NCBI GenBank assembly: GCA_022661535.1
Contig: JAKULF010000003.1
Span: 5,394,001 to 5,458,000, forward strand
Direction: 5' to 3'
DNA: 64,000 nucleotides
From: Eutypa lata
Lineage: Eukaryota > Ascomycota > Sordariomycetes > Xylariales > Diatrypaceae
Shown here: positions 1 through 11,661 of the stretch, piece after piece
Numbering within the stretch: position 1 is the stretch's first letter
Layout of the letters: each line of letters starts with the position of its first letter
Program-made: the position numbers and the translations under genes
Notes under the pieces: model-generated
Told to the model about the DNA's origin: nothing
Database searches by the model: none
The model's input: the letters and a program-made list of their open reading frames with translations, nothing else

Positions 1-608
1 AAAAGGAAGAAAAGGAAGCAGAAGACTGACAACTCAAGAATGTACGGTCAGGGAGCGGGGAAAAAATCACCTTCACTTAACCCTTTTGCGATACTCAGCG
101 AAGCAAGCCAGGAGTGAGATGAGTCAGCCGGCGTAGCCATAAATGATTAAAATACCGTCACATCGCAGTGCAACCGCTGGCAGACCCTGGAATGCCCACA
201 CGGAGCGTTGCTTGGCGAGTACGGACCCACATATGATCCTCCAACGGAAGCGGCGCAGCTGCTCCAGCTCGTCCCTCTCGGACATCCGAGAACACCGAGG
301 TCTCTAAATTTAGCAGGGAGATCCGGACGGGTGTCACCTGAGGGCGCGTTTGATTCGTGATAACTTCAGGGTGCGACGCGTTCGTTTAGCACATTCCCCG
401 CTTCCGTGTAAGGGATATATAAATATATATTAGGAGGTCAAACCCTCGCGCTTCAACAAGAGGGATTCAATATATTCCATTGCAAAATCTCCAACCTAGT
501 GCCCCTACCTATATCAACCTACTTACCTACTTTTAAACATAAATATAATAACAAAGTTCCATTTCCCTTGAAGCCATTCAATTGATACGAACCAACCCTT
601 CGTCCACA
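1..608. other. Intergenic / promoter region of the first gene
   Basis: I see no supported gene here. The last 130 bases before the ATG at 609 are AT- and C-rich with CCTACCTA-type low-complexity runs (about 505-535), as often seen in fungal 5' leaders. Confidence 0.4.
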
Positions 609-1159
609 ATGGCACCAAACACAGCATCGCTACTCCCCTTGTTCCCGAGGATCTTCTTCCTCTACCTGGAACCGATCATGATGTAAGTTTACACCCTCAC
701 TTTCCTCCACAAACCAAATGACAAACCCAAAGACCGCTCACGCTCCACGTCTTTCGCAGCTCTTACGGGATATACATCCACTACTCACAAGCCGCGCCGC
801 TCTTCGCCGTATCCGCGCAATCGGACCCCCCATCACTACAGATGCCAACGCTGATCGGGCCCTCCGTCTCGATGCAGTTCATATTCACGGCGATGCTGTA
901 CGGCCTCGTGATCCTGCTGTCCTCGCCCCCCAACAAGCGCCTGCTGCAACTGCACATTGCGATTCTCACCCTGGCGGACTTCACGCACTGGTTTGGCATC
1001 TTCTGGACCCTGGCGCAGAACGATCCGCGTGGCTGGGGTGGGGTTCTCGACACGAGCGCGTGGACCCCCGAGCTCTTGGGCCTCATGCGCTATCCGATTT
1101 GGACGTTGGCTGTCAAGTTCGCGACGCTGGCCGGGTGGTTCGGCGAGATTAAGGGTTAG
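609..1159 (+). CDS. DUF7704-like small polytopic membrane protein
   Basis: Two exons, 609-682 and 760-1159, give a 157-residue protein. The donor GTAAGT at 683 and the acceptor GCAG ending at 759 restore one frame across an ATG/ATC junction. The N-terminus (about residues 8-24, FPRIFFLYLEPIM) and the middle hydrophobic stretches (SMQFIFTAMLYGLVILLSS; LHIAILTLADFTHWFGIF) resemble the fungal DUF7704 family, small membrane proteins of unknown function with an N-terminal Pro/Glu-containing helix and a conserved D-x-x-H (here DFTH). The length fits that family (about 150 residues). It stands alone, with a tRNA and a decayed gene downstream. The family name is from memory of the pattern; the gene structure is read directly from the sequence. 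Confidence 0.72.
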
Positions 1160-1468
1160 AGCTGGTTGGGCGCTTGTCGTTGTTGTTGTGGCCGTCGTGC
1201 TGGTTAAATAGACTGAGCAGTATGGTTATAATGGCGATTGGGAATAGAGTGTGGAATCTTCGTGACCAGGACTCAGGTGCCTCGTGACAATATTGAGGTA
1301 TAGGGATTTCGATGTTCTAGTTAGGGACAAAACAAGGTAGACATCAATATATCGGCGATTTATGCCCCTATCCCAATAACCGTCATTGAATCACAAGGGG
1401 AATCGATAACAAGTCTTTGCTCACGAGAAAGATGCTTGGGAAGAGGAGACCCCTTTTCAATCGACGAA
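1160..1468. other. Intergenic region
   Basis: This is the 3' flank of the DUF7704-like gene. No supported feature was found. Confidence 0.4.
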
Positions 1469-1900
1469 TCAAAGTCGGGGAGGTAAACCAAAAGGAGGCA
1501 CTCCGTCTCTATACACCGTCTTTTCAAGACCTTTCATTTTCTTTTCGATGCGGTCAATATCGTAAAGAAGCATCGTTTTTTCAGTAGGATCTTAGGAAGT
1601 CAGAGTGTCCATCAATGCTCTGTGATATGTCCGCGCCTTCCTCAGCTTGTGTTCAATACTCGCCTTGTGACGATTTTTTTCACTTCTGAGGCACAACGAA
1701 AAATATGATTCCTCTGAACCAGGAGGTAGGGAAGCGTCTAAAACCATCTTCTTAGGTTTCCGACTCGATTCCAAGTTTGGCGGAGCCAGGGAGGTGTTTG
1801 GGGCCGTTTTCTCAGGTTTCTGGCTCGACTCCAAGTCGAAACCCGAGAAACGAAAAGTGAGATGACCTTCAGCAGATCCAGAAGGTGCGGGAGAGACAAC
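1469..1900 (-). pseudogene. Decayed gene fragment with an in-frame stop
   Basis: On the minus strand one frame runs from a possible splice acceptor near 1900 to a stop at 1469-1471, interrupted by a TAA at 1592-1594. Both sides of the TAA look coding: before it a basic stretch (HKLRKARTYHRALMD), after it DPTEKTMLLYDIDRIEKKMKGLEK, an amphipathic helix-like segment. The frame also holds two tandem copies of a 21-residue unit (ESSQKPEKTAP... and ESSRKPKKMVL...). A CAA-to-TAA change would explain the stop and is the RIP-type CpA-to-TpA transition. No complete start or other exons were found, so I read this as a remnant of an unrecognised gene; a real short gene with a dual-exon structure is possible. 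Confidence 0.35.
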
Positions 1901-2413
1901 TAACTAGACCACGCTGGACTAAATCTCTATGGGCATTAAACACGAATGTGAAATATGTAACCGGAACAGTGCCAACATGCCTAAGCTCTGCCCTCACGCT
2001 GTTAGATGGGCATAATTTTAAGGTGGGTTGTGAATGAAGATATATCGCTGCTTGGCGACAAGGAGGCGAATATTTTTGAGACGCTTTGTTCCAAACTTGA
2101 TGCATATTCAAAAGATTAAATAAAAAACCATAGCAGAAAAAAAAGTCAATTTTATACTAATTCAGAATTGGAATAAGAGATTTTTATATTTTTAATGATG
2201 GAATAATACTATGTATTATCCAACAAGCGTCGATTATTCGAATTTACGCATTCCAATGGACCATTTAAACTGGCGACGACCTGCCCTGGGTTCCATAGGC
2301 AATGTACGGACGAGCAAATGCCTTCCTTGGATAACTACTACCCAGGCCTAGACTAGCACAAGATCAATCACAAACAACATACTAAAAAGACAGCGGGAAA
2401 GAAAACAAAAAAA
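1901..2413. other. Intergenic region
   Basis: This stretch is moderately AT-rich. A minus-strand reading frame of 80 codons at 1869-2111 has no recognisable content and no splice support. I see nothing else. Confidence 0.35.
2404..2413 (-). terminator. Pol III oligo-T terminator of tRNA-Gln
   Basis: The plus strand carries an uninterrupted A run directly beside the tRNA 3' end. On the minus strand this is a T tract, the usual RNA polymerase III stop. Confidence 0.7.
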
Positions 2414-2519
2414 AAGCTCCCGGCGAGAATTGAACTCGCGTCTCAGGAAATCTGAGGTTTCACTGCACGCGATGACAGTCGTCAAAATCCTGCGTGCTAA
2501 CCACTACACTACGGGAACC
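2414..2519 (-). tRNA. tRNA-Gln (UUG) with a 32-nt intron
   Basis: The minus strand folds as a tRNA. The acceptor GGTTCCC pairs with GGGAGCT (G-U pairs allowed). The D arm is GTGTAGTGGTTAGCAC. The anticodon stem CAGGA/TCCTG encloses TTTTGA, giving anticodon TTG at 2485-2483. The T arm is GCGAG-TTCAATT-CTCGC. It closely resembles yeast tRNA-Gln(UUG). The intron (2450-2481, 32 nt) begins one base 3' of the anticodon, the standard nuclear position cut by the Sen endonuclease, one subunit of which (SEN34) is encoded at 16.4-17.6 kb. A run of T on the minus strand directly follows the gene and serves as a Pol III terminator. Confidence 0.9.
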
Positions 2520-3526
2520 TCGGTAGCTTTCGGAGCCGATAAGCGCCAAAGATAGCTAGAAAAAATTGCCCATATTATTCCTTATATACCTAGTCTAGGT
2601 AACTACCTTCTATCGAGTTGGGATGAGTAGCTGCATGTGGTTAATTTGCAACAGTTCTCCCCCGCTCCCCATTCAATTTTACTATGTAGAATTAATAGTT
2701 AACTAACCTGTGACCTCCATAGAGCAGGGTGTGACCGATTCCGCTCGTCCCGCCTCCATAGTAATCTGACAGTCCCGATAAGAGATAGAAAATAGTTAAG
2801 CAGACGAAACATCACCTATGTAGGTAATTGGCCGTCTTACAAGTGGAATCCAAGTACAACCTTTACCTGTCTCTGCTCTTCAATACCTATCCTATGTATG
2901 GTGGAAATAATATGCGATACGGTGTGAAGACCGTAATCAATCGCCTTGGCTTTGATTACATGTATTTGCTCGCATTCTGCGTGCGTGCAGTTTTTCGGTG
3001 ATCTCCTCCGATATCAGACCGACGAGAAACTCCAATGGCGGGGCAGGCGGGGTACTTTGGAGATGCCGACGGGAATCAATTCAGCGTTGGAGATGACGTG
3101 ACAGCACGCCGTCGGTGGATTGTGCGAGCTACTCTGCTGCTAACGATGCCGATATACACAGCAGGCATCTATCTATTTGCACCGACCCCTCAAGGTTACA
3201 TAGCTAGCTACCTCTAGGTATTAATACCAAGTAGTGCATACCAGATAGTCCCCAATCGTCTTTCTCCCTCTTGTTCTTGTCCAATCTTTCTCGTAGTTTC
3301 CGTTCATATGCGCTCAGGACACCACCTCCTCATCCTCACTCGCACAGCGTACCGAACAGCACAACAACAGCAGCACCACCAGCTACCGCTACCGCTATCA
3401 TCTTTCCTCTCGCGAAGAAGTTTCAGAGGAAGCCTACTCGAAACCCCCTCACGTCCCCTCCTCCCATCCCTACCCCACCAATACCAACACCAACACTACA
3501 AACACTACCACCAAACGAAAAGCACC
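2520..3526. other. Intergenic / 5' leader of the dehydrogenase gene
   Basis: No supported gene. A 60-codon frame at 3035-3217 has one hydrophobic segment but no recognisable similarity. The last 200 bases (CAACA- and ACCAACACC-rich) look like a fungal 5' UTR. An in-frame upstream ATG at 3308 would add 73 residues with a Gln/His-rich start, so a longer, possibly organelle-targeted form cannot be excluded. Confidence 0.35.
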
Positions 3527-4718
3527 ATGTCCGCCTCCTCAGCAGCCGCCAAGCGCCTCGAGAACAAGACGGTGGTGATAACGGGGGCATCTTCGGGCAT
3601 CGGGCGGTCGACCGCGTTCGAGTTCGCGCGGACGGCGCCGCGCAACGGCCTGCGTCTGATCCTGACGGCGCGCCGCGTCGACACCCTCAAGCAGGTCGCG
3701 GCCGACATCGCGGCCGAGGTGGGCGATGGCGTCGCCGTGCTGCCCGTGAAGCTCGATGTCAGCAGCCCCGAAGAGGTGCGCGGGTTCGTGGGCGGCTTGC
3801 CGGAGGAGTGGAGGGATATCCATGTGCTGGTTAACAATGCGTGAGTCCTTCTATGTACACAGTTAGCCCCTTTGCTCCCCCTTCCCTTCCCTTCCCCTCT
3901 TCTCCTTGTATGTAGAGCGGGCGACCAAGCAAAAGCAAAACAAGTGATAGCAATCAATAACCAAGCTAACAACACCTCCCCCCCCAACACAGCGGCCTAG
4001 TCAAAGGCGTAGCGCGGGCGCCCGAGATCGCCGAGGCGGACGTGAACGTGATGTTCGCGACGAACGTGACGGGACTGATCAACATGACGCAGGCGATCCT
4101 GCCGATCTTCCTGGGGCGGAAGGACGGCGGCGCCGGCGACATCATCAACGTCGGCAGCATCGCCGGCCGCGAGCCCTACCCCGGGGGCGGCATCTACTGC
4201 GCCACCAAGGCCGCCGTGCGCAGCTTCACCGAGTCCATGCGCAAGGAGCTCATCGCCACGCGCGTCCGCGTTATCGAGATCGATCCTGGTCAGGTCGAGA
4301 CGGTAAGTCTTTTTTTTTTTTTTTTTTGCGGACTATTATTACATATACCTACCGTTTTCACCTATGGCCCTCGAGTTTGGAGAGGTTATTGATTGGCGGC
4401 GCTGGAGGTGTCGAATTAAAAAGAAAATTAGCTAACGGTGTATCGTGTTGGGTAGGAATTCTCGGTTGTGCGATTCTACGGTGACAAATCGAAGGCTGAC
4501 AAGGTCTACGAGTAAGTGATTCTTTTTGCACTGACTGGTCCATGTTTTTACCATTTCGTTACTAATGATGTTCCAGGGGGTGTGAGCCATTGACGCCTGA
4601 TGATATTGCGGAGGTTGTGGTCTTTTCTGCTACCAGAAGGGAGAATGTTGTTGTTGCCGACACGCTCATTTTCCCTAACCACCAAGCTAGTGCTCTCATC
4701 ATGCACAAGAAGACATAA
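3527..4718 (+). CDS. NADP-dependent short-chain dehydrogenase (YMR226C-like)
   Basis: Four exons (3527-3840, 3993-4302, 4456-4511, 4577-4718) give 273 residues, close to the 267 of yeast YMR226C, an NADP-dependent 3-hydroxy-acid/serine dehydrogenase. The Rossmann motif TGASSGIG lies at residues 19-26. The NNAG motif is rebuilt exactly across the first intron (about 103-106). The catalytic set is Ser160 (VGSIAG), Tyr173 and Lys177 (YCATK). The C-terminal half (ELIATRVRVIEIDPGQVET, then EFSVVRFYGD, then NHQASALIMHKKT) matches the classical SDR in this subfamily. It is probably cytosolic and oxidises or reduces small hydroxy acids; the exact substrate is not shown. The start at 3527 was chosen because homologues begin just before the KRLENKTVVITG segment; an in-frame ATG at 3308 is an alternative. 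Confidence 0.9.
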
Positions 4719-6259
4719 CAGAATTGTTGATTCGCAATGGGAAACTTGTATTCAACTATGCTGAGACAGAATTTATACGGTAGTCCTTTACGCTCTTGAC
4801 ATAGGATCAAGGGTTTAGACATGAATTTACGTGGCAACATCCGCATGGCAAAGTTGGTCTACCTCTACTGTACCTACATAATAGAAGCCTTGCTGCATGT
4901 CGAGTAGACCCCATGTTCGCTTGAATGAAAGTTCCTAGCCCCTAGTTAGCAGGAGCCAACCTGGGTGGTTCGAGAAGGAGAAATGTGAAGTGCAATATTC
5001 AGATAACCGATTTACTCATTCACAGGAATCGGCCTTCTAGTCCTACATCTCAAGACGAAACATAGAATTCGAAGACAACTGAAGCCAACATGACACCGCC
5101 GTAGGGCTATGACACAAGGTCACAACCATCAAGTAGTAACTCCACAACCAATCATCACAAACCCAAAGACTTGCTCTGGTGCGGGAGGGTGGCTCGACCC
5201 CACGTGAGATAGTTGAATGGATAAACTGTTTTCATCCTGATAAAGAGTGTTGTTGACGGAAGGGTAGATATAAGCTTACATTGTGGTATTCATGCTGTGA
5301 ACATCGGGGGGCAATTACTATATTTCCTGAGCCACTGTCTGTTAGTGAATTGTTCATACGACATTCAAGGTTCAGACACAGAAGTGATTGGTATGGAAAT
5401 TCAGAGAGTAGACTTTGGTATATGGGGTATCTTCACTTTAGTTCAGAAGCAGAACTGAATAAAAATGTCTCATCATGTAGAAGTAAAAAAAGAAAATGTG
5501 TTATTCATAGGATAACTTACCGGTTGAAAGTTAGTTGGACGCAGCATAATAATCATATTAGTCAACACGGCTCTGGAGGCATAAACTAAAAGATTGTCAG
5601 TGTACACTCTAGAAATGGAATTGACAATGCTGAGGTTGGGATTGTGCTTCAGATGGTAGTGCATGTTGTTCTAGCGCTCAGGTAGTCGCGAGGAACAGTG
5701 GTGTTAGGTTCATCAATAGCGATAGGTCGTCCGAAGGATATTGTGTTCCTGGGAAAGTAGGGAGAACTCGCGAACTTACTCATTTGTGTAACCATTGATG
5801 TGAATGAAGCTCAAGATGTAATAGATTTGACTACATTCATCCACGGTGTTCATCATACCTGCAGTCGCGCCATATTCAGCCAACATATGCGACTGAAACC
5901 GAGCCCATAGAGCATAATGAGGTATTAATCAGGATCGCAGGCTAAAGGCAGCGCTGGAGGAAGAATTGGTATCAATACTATTTTCTCTTTTGTTGTGGTG
6001 GTTTGGGGGTGGTGAGGAAAGAGAAATTGCCCAAAAATTTTCAGATTTGTAGCTCTTCTAAAAGTGGATCATTGCTAAAGCTCGGGCATCGGTGATTGCT
6101 TTTGGGGGCTAGTTAACTACGATAGTTACATATTTAGTTATGTGGTGGGGCTTTTCACTTTTTAAATCCCAAGCAGCCTGAGCAGCTATTATTCTCTCCA
6201 CGATTGGATTTGACGAAACTTCATGGTACTTAAGTCTTTATCACAAAATCCTAGGGGTC
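4719..6259. other. Intergenic region
   Basis: About 1.5 kb with no supported gene. Frames of 63-102 codons near 5281-5664 overlap on both strands and show no recognisable content. The bases just upstream of 6260 would hold the MTR3 promoter. Confidence 0.4.
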
Positions 6260-7205
6260 ATGGCTGATCGGAGACGTGTCAATGGACCAACTGGTTCTAC
6301 GGTACCTCCTATTTACGACTATCCTTCTGTTACCCAGCCGGCAAAGGGAGCATCTGATAACGTCATCCGGAAGATCTGTAAGTTTTAATGAGCAGGCCAT
6401 CCGTCTAGCAATGGTATAAATATTTGGGATGAATGCTAATTAGTATGCCTATATAGTCCTAAAGACCGGAGTAACCCCCTCAGCTTCTGGATCTGCTTAT
6501 CTTGAGCTCGAGAACCCTCACGCGACGAGTCCCTCCAACACCAGCTTGAAGCTCACATGTACTGTCCATGGCCCACGAGCTTTACCGCGATCAGCGCCGT
6601 TCTCACCTCACATCATCCTCACCACGCACGTAAAATATGCGCCCTTTGCTACGAAACAAAGACGGGGGTATTTACGCGACTCGAGCGAGAGAGATCTGGG
6701 TGTACATCTAGAGACCGCGCTGCGCGGGGCTATCATTGCCGACCGTTGGCCCAAAAGTGGCGTTGATATCATCGTTACTGTCATCGAGGGAGACCAAAAC
6801 CGAGACTCGCCAGAGTACCAGAAGGATGAGGGATGGGATATGATGAACGTCTTGAGCGGCTGCATCACCGTTGCCTCGGCGGCCATTGCAGATGCTGGTA
6901 TTGACTGTGTCGACACCGTCGCCGGCGGAGTAGCAGCGTTGGTTACCAAAGACAAGTCACAATCTTCCATCATATTCGATCCAGCCGTCGCCGACTACCA
7001 GAAAGTGCTCGCAGCCTGCTGCGTTGCCTACCTGCCCACCAGAGATGAAGTCACCAATATATGGTTCAAGGGACAATTACCCGGAGCGGACATGATGATC
7101 TACAATGAGATGGTCGAGAAGAGCCTTGTAGCATGTCGTAATGCGAACGGCGTCATCGTTGCAGCTCTGAAGGAGACGGTCAACCAAGGTCAAAACTTGT
7201 CATGA
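6260..7205 (+). CDS. MTR3: Exosome core subunit MTR3 (RNase PH-like)
   Basis: Two exons, 6260-6377 and 6457-7205, give 288 residues. The junction rebuilds a Phe codon, with GTAAGT at 6378 and ATATAG at 6456. The body is an RNase PH fold as in fungal Mtr3: VTPSASGSAYLELE, KLTCTVHGPR, RRGYLRDSSERDLGVHLETALR, ADRWPKSGVDIIVTVIEGD, then NVLSGCITVASAAIADAGID and VDTVAGGVAALV. Mtr3 is one of six RNase PH-like ring subunits of the nuclear and cytoplasmic RNA exosome; in yeast the ring is catalytically inert and threads RNA to Rrp44 and Rrp6. The gene has no recognisable functional link to its neighbours. Confidence 0.9.
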
Positions 7206-8107
7206 GACCACTTCAACTAGGAAACGAGTCACTCCATAGCTTTCGAGCGCGGACTCGTGTTCATCGTAAACACCCCCAGTCTCAGGCAAGCTGGTGAGAA
7301 ATCGTTACGGACATGGAAAATCCAGCCCATAGGAAATCGTTGGCTGATGAGACTGCAGTCCCTATATGCTCCATGCTTATAATCCAGACGAGTTTGTCGA
7401 CTATGCCGACTATTATAGGACAGGACACTCGTGTTGTTAGTGGTGGCTGATTCCAGCACCTTTAGTCTACTGAGCAAGGACTTGAGGGAGTTCTTTCACG
7501 CCGTTCTAGAGACTATTCAACGGCGGCGGAACCCAACCTCCGTTTTGCGGGAGGAAAGTAGACTCGTTCGATTTTTGTCTAATATTGACGACGCTATAAG
7601 TATAACACTAAGGGCAGACACGTTGTCTAGAGTTGCGGTCGCTTTGAGATAATTAGCGGATGACATGAGATAGTAGTCCAAAGACAGCACTGCATAATAA
7701 GTGCATGCTGTTTTGGGCCAAGCCCACCTTTACAAATAATCAACTCTAGAAGAAATCGGGCATGTAGTCTGAATGCGTAATAAGCCAGTTCCAATATCTC
7801 ATTAAGAGATGCCCGACAGGTTTACGTGAAGCATATATATATATTAGACTTCTGATGCTATATCATGTACTCTACTTGAGCGTTTGAGAGGTTCTGACAG
7901 ACACGCACATGTTTACCCCTGACTTTCCAACGCGGGCCCGATAACAAGCGGCGCCGGAGAGTGGTCAAGTTAGCACGTTAAATTAGAGTCGTCCGTGACT
8001 TACCAGTAAGTCAATTCTGCAAAGATGCAAACGTATTCCCATCTTCAATTGCTTTATAAACCTAATCGGTAATCAACCAACTTACATTACATTCGTTACA
8101 TAACTAA
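7206..8107. other. Intergenic region (convergent gene ends)
   Basis: The 3' flanks of MTR3 and of the minus-strand zinc-finger gene meet here. Short frames (7229-7477, 7431-7652) have no recognisable product. Nothing else is supported. Confidence 0.4.
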
Positions 8108-9202
8108 CTACTGGGCAAAAAACCTATTCTTATGCGACTTCCCACCGGGGACATCGTTCACAAACCGCTCCTTCATCTGCAGATTCCCGAGGCCATCCAT
8201 GTGACCTCTGAACCGGTTCTCCGAGCGCTTGGCGCGTTCCGTCTCCCGCCGCGCGTACAGCAAGACTGTGCGCTGCTCCGGCGCGGACAGGTGCGCCAGG
8301 GCTCTCTGGTCGTTGACGCGCATGCTGGCTAGCTGTACGGCCAGATGGGTCGCGCGCCGGTCGTGCCTTTCCAGAGTCTCTGATGGAGGAGGAGCTGTAG
8401 AGGCGGCGGCGGCGGCATCCTTTCTGCTTTGTTGTTGTGTTTGTTGCTGTCCTGAACGAGGCGTGGTGCTGCTATCTTGGCTGGCTACGGGGATTGACTG
8501 GATATGATGATGCTGTGGCTTCGTTGAAGACGCCGGAGGTTGCAGTGGTCTACGAGAAGGATGCCGTGGGGCTGGTGTCGATCGGTTGGATACTATTCTG
8601 CCTGATGGCAAACGTATGCTTGCATCGTCAACCTGGGTAGGCTTATTATCACTCCTCCTCCACAGCTCTAATTGGGTTTCCTGTGAATCTCGCTCCTCGT
8701 CGGAGTCAAACTCCAAGTCAGAATCCGTGTTGTCTGGGCCGTCCAAGTCGTAAAACTCGCTGAACTCGGAGTCCTGCGAAATGTCAAACTTGCAATGCCC
8801 TTTGCCCAGCATGTGTTGCTGGGCTGCTTGGGCGGTATTTCGCTGCGTGTGACAGTATATGCACTCGCTATACTCGAATATGATCAGGTGAAGGTATTCC
8901 AACAAGGAGTCCAAGTCCACTATCAACTTGTTCCGATAGGGGATGAAGAGACCGTGGTGCTTCTGCATATGTTGATAGTTGTCTTCGGTGTCTTTCGAAA
9001 TAGTATTGCAGAAGAGACATTTTGAAGCATCAAATATCATCGGCTTTTCAGAGTCGAAAGCTGTCTGAAAAGGTAATTCTGCCATGCTGGGGACTGGAGG
9101 CTTAGAAGTTTTAAGTAGATGAGGTTCAGCTTCTGAAAGAAGCATATTATCAGATGATAGGGCTGTCGAGGTTGTTGCAGTCGTTGTTGTTGCTCCTAGC
9201 AT
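8108..9202 (-). CDS. Rei1/Reh1-like zinc-finger protein, N-terminally short
   Basis: A single 364-codon frame. Residues about 58-165 match the paired zinc-finger region of Rei1/Reh1/ZNF622: KCLFCNTISKDTEDNYQHMQKHHG and, after a VDLDSLLEYL helix, ECIYCHTQRNTAQAAQQHMLGKGHCKF ending in EFYDL. The C-terminus (NDQRALAHLSAPEQRTVLLYARR...GLGNLQMKERFVNDVPGG) also fits that family. Rei1 and Reh1 act on late cytoplasmic 60S subunits, releasing or recycling export factors and probing the exit tunnel. The N-terminal fingers normally found before this region (C-x2-C...WHRYNLKRR) are absent and no upstream exon with them was found. This is therefore probably a divergent paralogue, not the main Rei1. The middle is Gln/Ser/Asp-rich and disordered. 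Confidence 0.75.
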   Translation of the reverse strand: MLGATTTTATTSTALSSDNMLLSEAEPHLLKTSKPPVPSMAELPFQTAFDSEKPMIFDASKCLFCNTISKDTEDNYQHMQKHHGLFIPYRNKLIVDLDSLLEYLHLIIFEYSECIYCHTQRNTAQAAQQHMLGKGHCKFDISQDSEFSEFYDLDGPDNTDSDLEFDSDEERDSQETQLELWRRSDNKPTQVDDASIRLPSGRIVSNRSTPAPRHPSRRPLQPPASSTKPQHHHIQSIPVASQDSSTTPRSGQQQTQQQSRKDAAAAASTAPPPSETLERHDRRATHLAVQLASMRVNDQRALAHLSAPEQRTVLLYARRETERAKRSENRFRGHMDGLGNLQMKERFVNDVPGGKSHKNRFFAQ

Positions 9203-9898
9203 GCTAATGGAGGGTTGGGTTGAATGGATTCGGAAGTAGTCCTGTCTACTTATCTAAGGTAGTTGCGTTACTTACTGATGATGGAAGTTCAACACATTCT
9301 GCATCGTGAGCCCGAGGCATAGCTTAATATACAATTCGAATACAGACATGATGGTATCCCGTAAGGCGAATTAGCCCATAGGTACTCGCGAGCTAGACTC
9401 ACGATCTAGGGAATGAATAGGTATGAATCATAATGGTTCACTTCCTAAAAAGGCAATTATGTCTTAGCGAAAGCTTAGTCGTCGCATTACCCGCAGCTTT
9501 AGCTCTCCCCAGACAATGGCTGAGCTGAAGGTCTGGTGGCAAAATGGGGCTATGATCACAGCCATACATATGTACCTCTTTGTTGTTGTTGTTGGCTGTC
9601 AACCAGTATAAAGAAAATTATGCAAATTCTACGAAGTATTGTGAGCAGAGATAAATCAGATCCAGCTCAGGCTTGGAGCAAGCCTTGTACTATATGCATT
9701 CTACATGTGTAGTATATTCTCACTAGATTTTATATGTTAACAATCTACATAGAACGTAGTACAAAACGAGATTTATACTGATTCTTTATCAGGTTAGCAC
9801 TAACTAGCCTCTAATGAGATAGGTGGAGAATAAGCTGCAGGCTCACATATGTCCGGTTCCGTGCCTGTGTTTTACCTATGCTCAGGCGGTTCAGTAAC
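9203..9898. other. Intergenic region upstream of the zinc-finger gene
   Basis: No gene is supported. A short minus-strand open stretch at about 9280-9350 ends at a GTAAGT donor, but the only acceptors lie too close to form an intron, so I treat it as leader sequence. Confidence 0.35.
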
Positions 9899-9900
9899 TA

Positions 9901-9980
9901 GTCCCTCCGACCCACTTCCTGAATCCACCCACTTCCTAAATCAGATTTTGCATCAACACCACCCCCCTTCATCATCAACA
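9901..9980 (+). repeat. Left terminal inverted repeat
   Basis: These 80 bases match the reverse complement of 11662-11741 with 12 differences, all transitions. The similarity continues weakly for about 15 more bases inward. Confidence 0.9.
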
Positions 9981-11661
9981 ATATACAATAACTCTACGAA
10001 TTCTTTAATTCCAAGGCTGCAAATTGCAATAAGACCTAATAAAAAAACTACAATAGCAACAGCTATTTCTAACATACATAACGGTATATTACAAAAAAAC
10101 GCTGCTATAAAATAAGCTGTAACGCCGAGCACCCTATGCACCAGGCTCCATGGAGCCCTTTCGCACCAAGAAGCACATCAACACCAACAAAAGCTATCCC
10201 CTATACAAAAAAAGGACCTAATAAAATGAATTCTTAAAAAGGAAAATTCGAAACGGTCGCCGTACCGGTATAAAATCCGTCGAATAGCAAAACTTATCTA
10301 TCAAGCCAATAACGACACCGATTTTATCGGCATTAATTAAATAAATAGCTTTATTTACCGCTATTTAAAGTTAAAAGTTAAAATGCAAGCCTCTCTCGAA
10401 ACCTTACGAACGTTCTTAACCTTACTTATCCGAATACGAAAATTTCAACGCCGTCTTAAGCACATTCGTTGCGAAAAAAAAATACCGATACAAAACATTA
10501 TCAATATAAATAAAATAAACGTACGAAAAAATAAAACCAAAGAAAGAAAAGTTATAAAAACTATTTTAACTTAACGAAAACCTTGAAAAATTTTTAAAGC
10601 TATTAAATAAACAACTATTATCGAAATAATAACTATTAACGATTAATATCTTACTTTAATTATTATTTTTAAAGGCGAAAACCTTTAAGGTTAATAACTT
10701 CCATTATAATTTCTTCCTTAAAAATACAACGCATTAAATTCGAAATAATCGAATATAAAAATAACTTTAAAATAATTAAAGCAAATTTACCTTCTTAAAA
10801 CTAAGCTTTTTAAACTTAACTAATAAAAATTATTAATCTTTAATTAACATATTACTTATATTACAACGAAATTTATATACGAATATATAATTCATAATAT
10901 ACGATACTTATATATACCTTTCCATTTATTTTATATAATACAACCGCTTAATCTTAATATTTTTTCCGCTTTAAAAAAATATTATTATTAAACAATAATA
11001 AAATTTAAATTTTATTTAACATTAAGGCCTTATAACAAGTAAAGATTTATTAAAGCGTATAAATAAACATTAAAAAAAACATTCAACGATAAAAATATTT
11101 ATACCAGCTTTAAGATTTCCGAAATAAAGCCTTTTAATCTTAACTAACCATTTAAAAATCCGAAAATAATCGAAAAGCTTCACGATATTAAACCTAAAAA
11201 GCCAACTCTTTTATGCAACCTTTTAAACATCATATTAATCACTTCATAAAAAAGTCTAAATATAAAGAATTAACTTCTAAAACTTTAAAAAACGAAGGCA
11301 TTTATTCATAAAAATTTACGTCTATTATTTAATAAAATAAAAAAAGCTCTTAATTAAAAATCATTTAAAATAACTAATCTACGAAATTAAAATCAAAATC
11401 TCGAATAATAATTAAAAACCCTTAAGCCTTAAAATCGCATAACTATAAAAAATAACCCGAATAATACGTTTCTTAATATTATACAAATTTATAAAGCCAA
11501 AATAATTACGTATAAAGCTACTTATAATTACGAAATTAAACATTGTAAAAAACTAAAAAAAACTATAAACGAATTGTACAATAATATTATAAAGCCATAC
11601 CTAAACGAATAACAATTACAATAATTTTAATAATTTAAGTATTAATAAAATTATTGCATAT

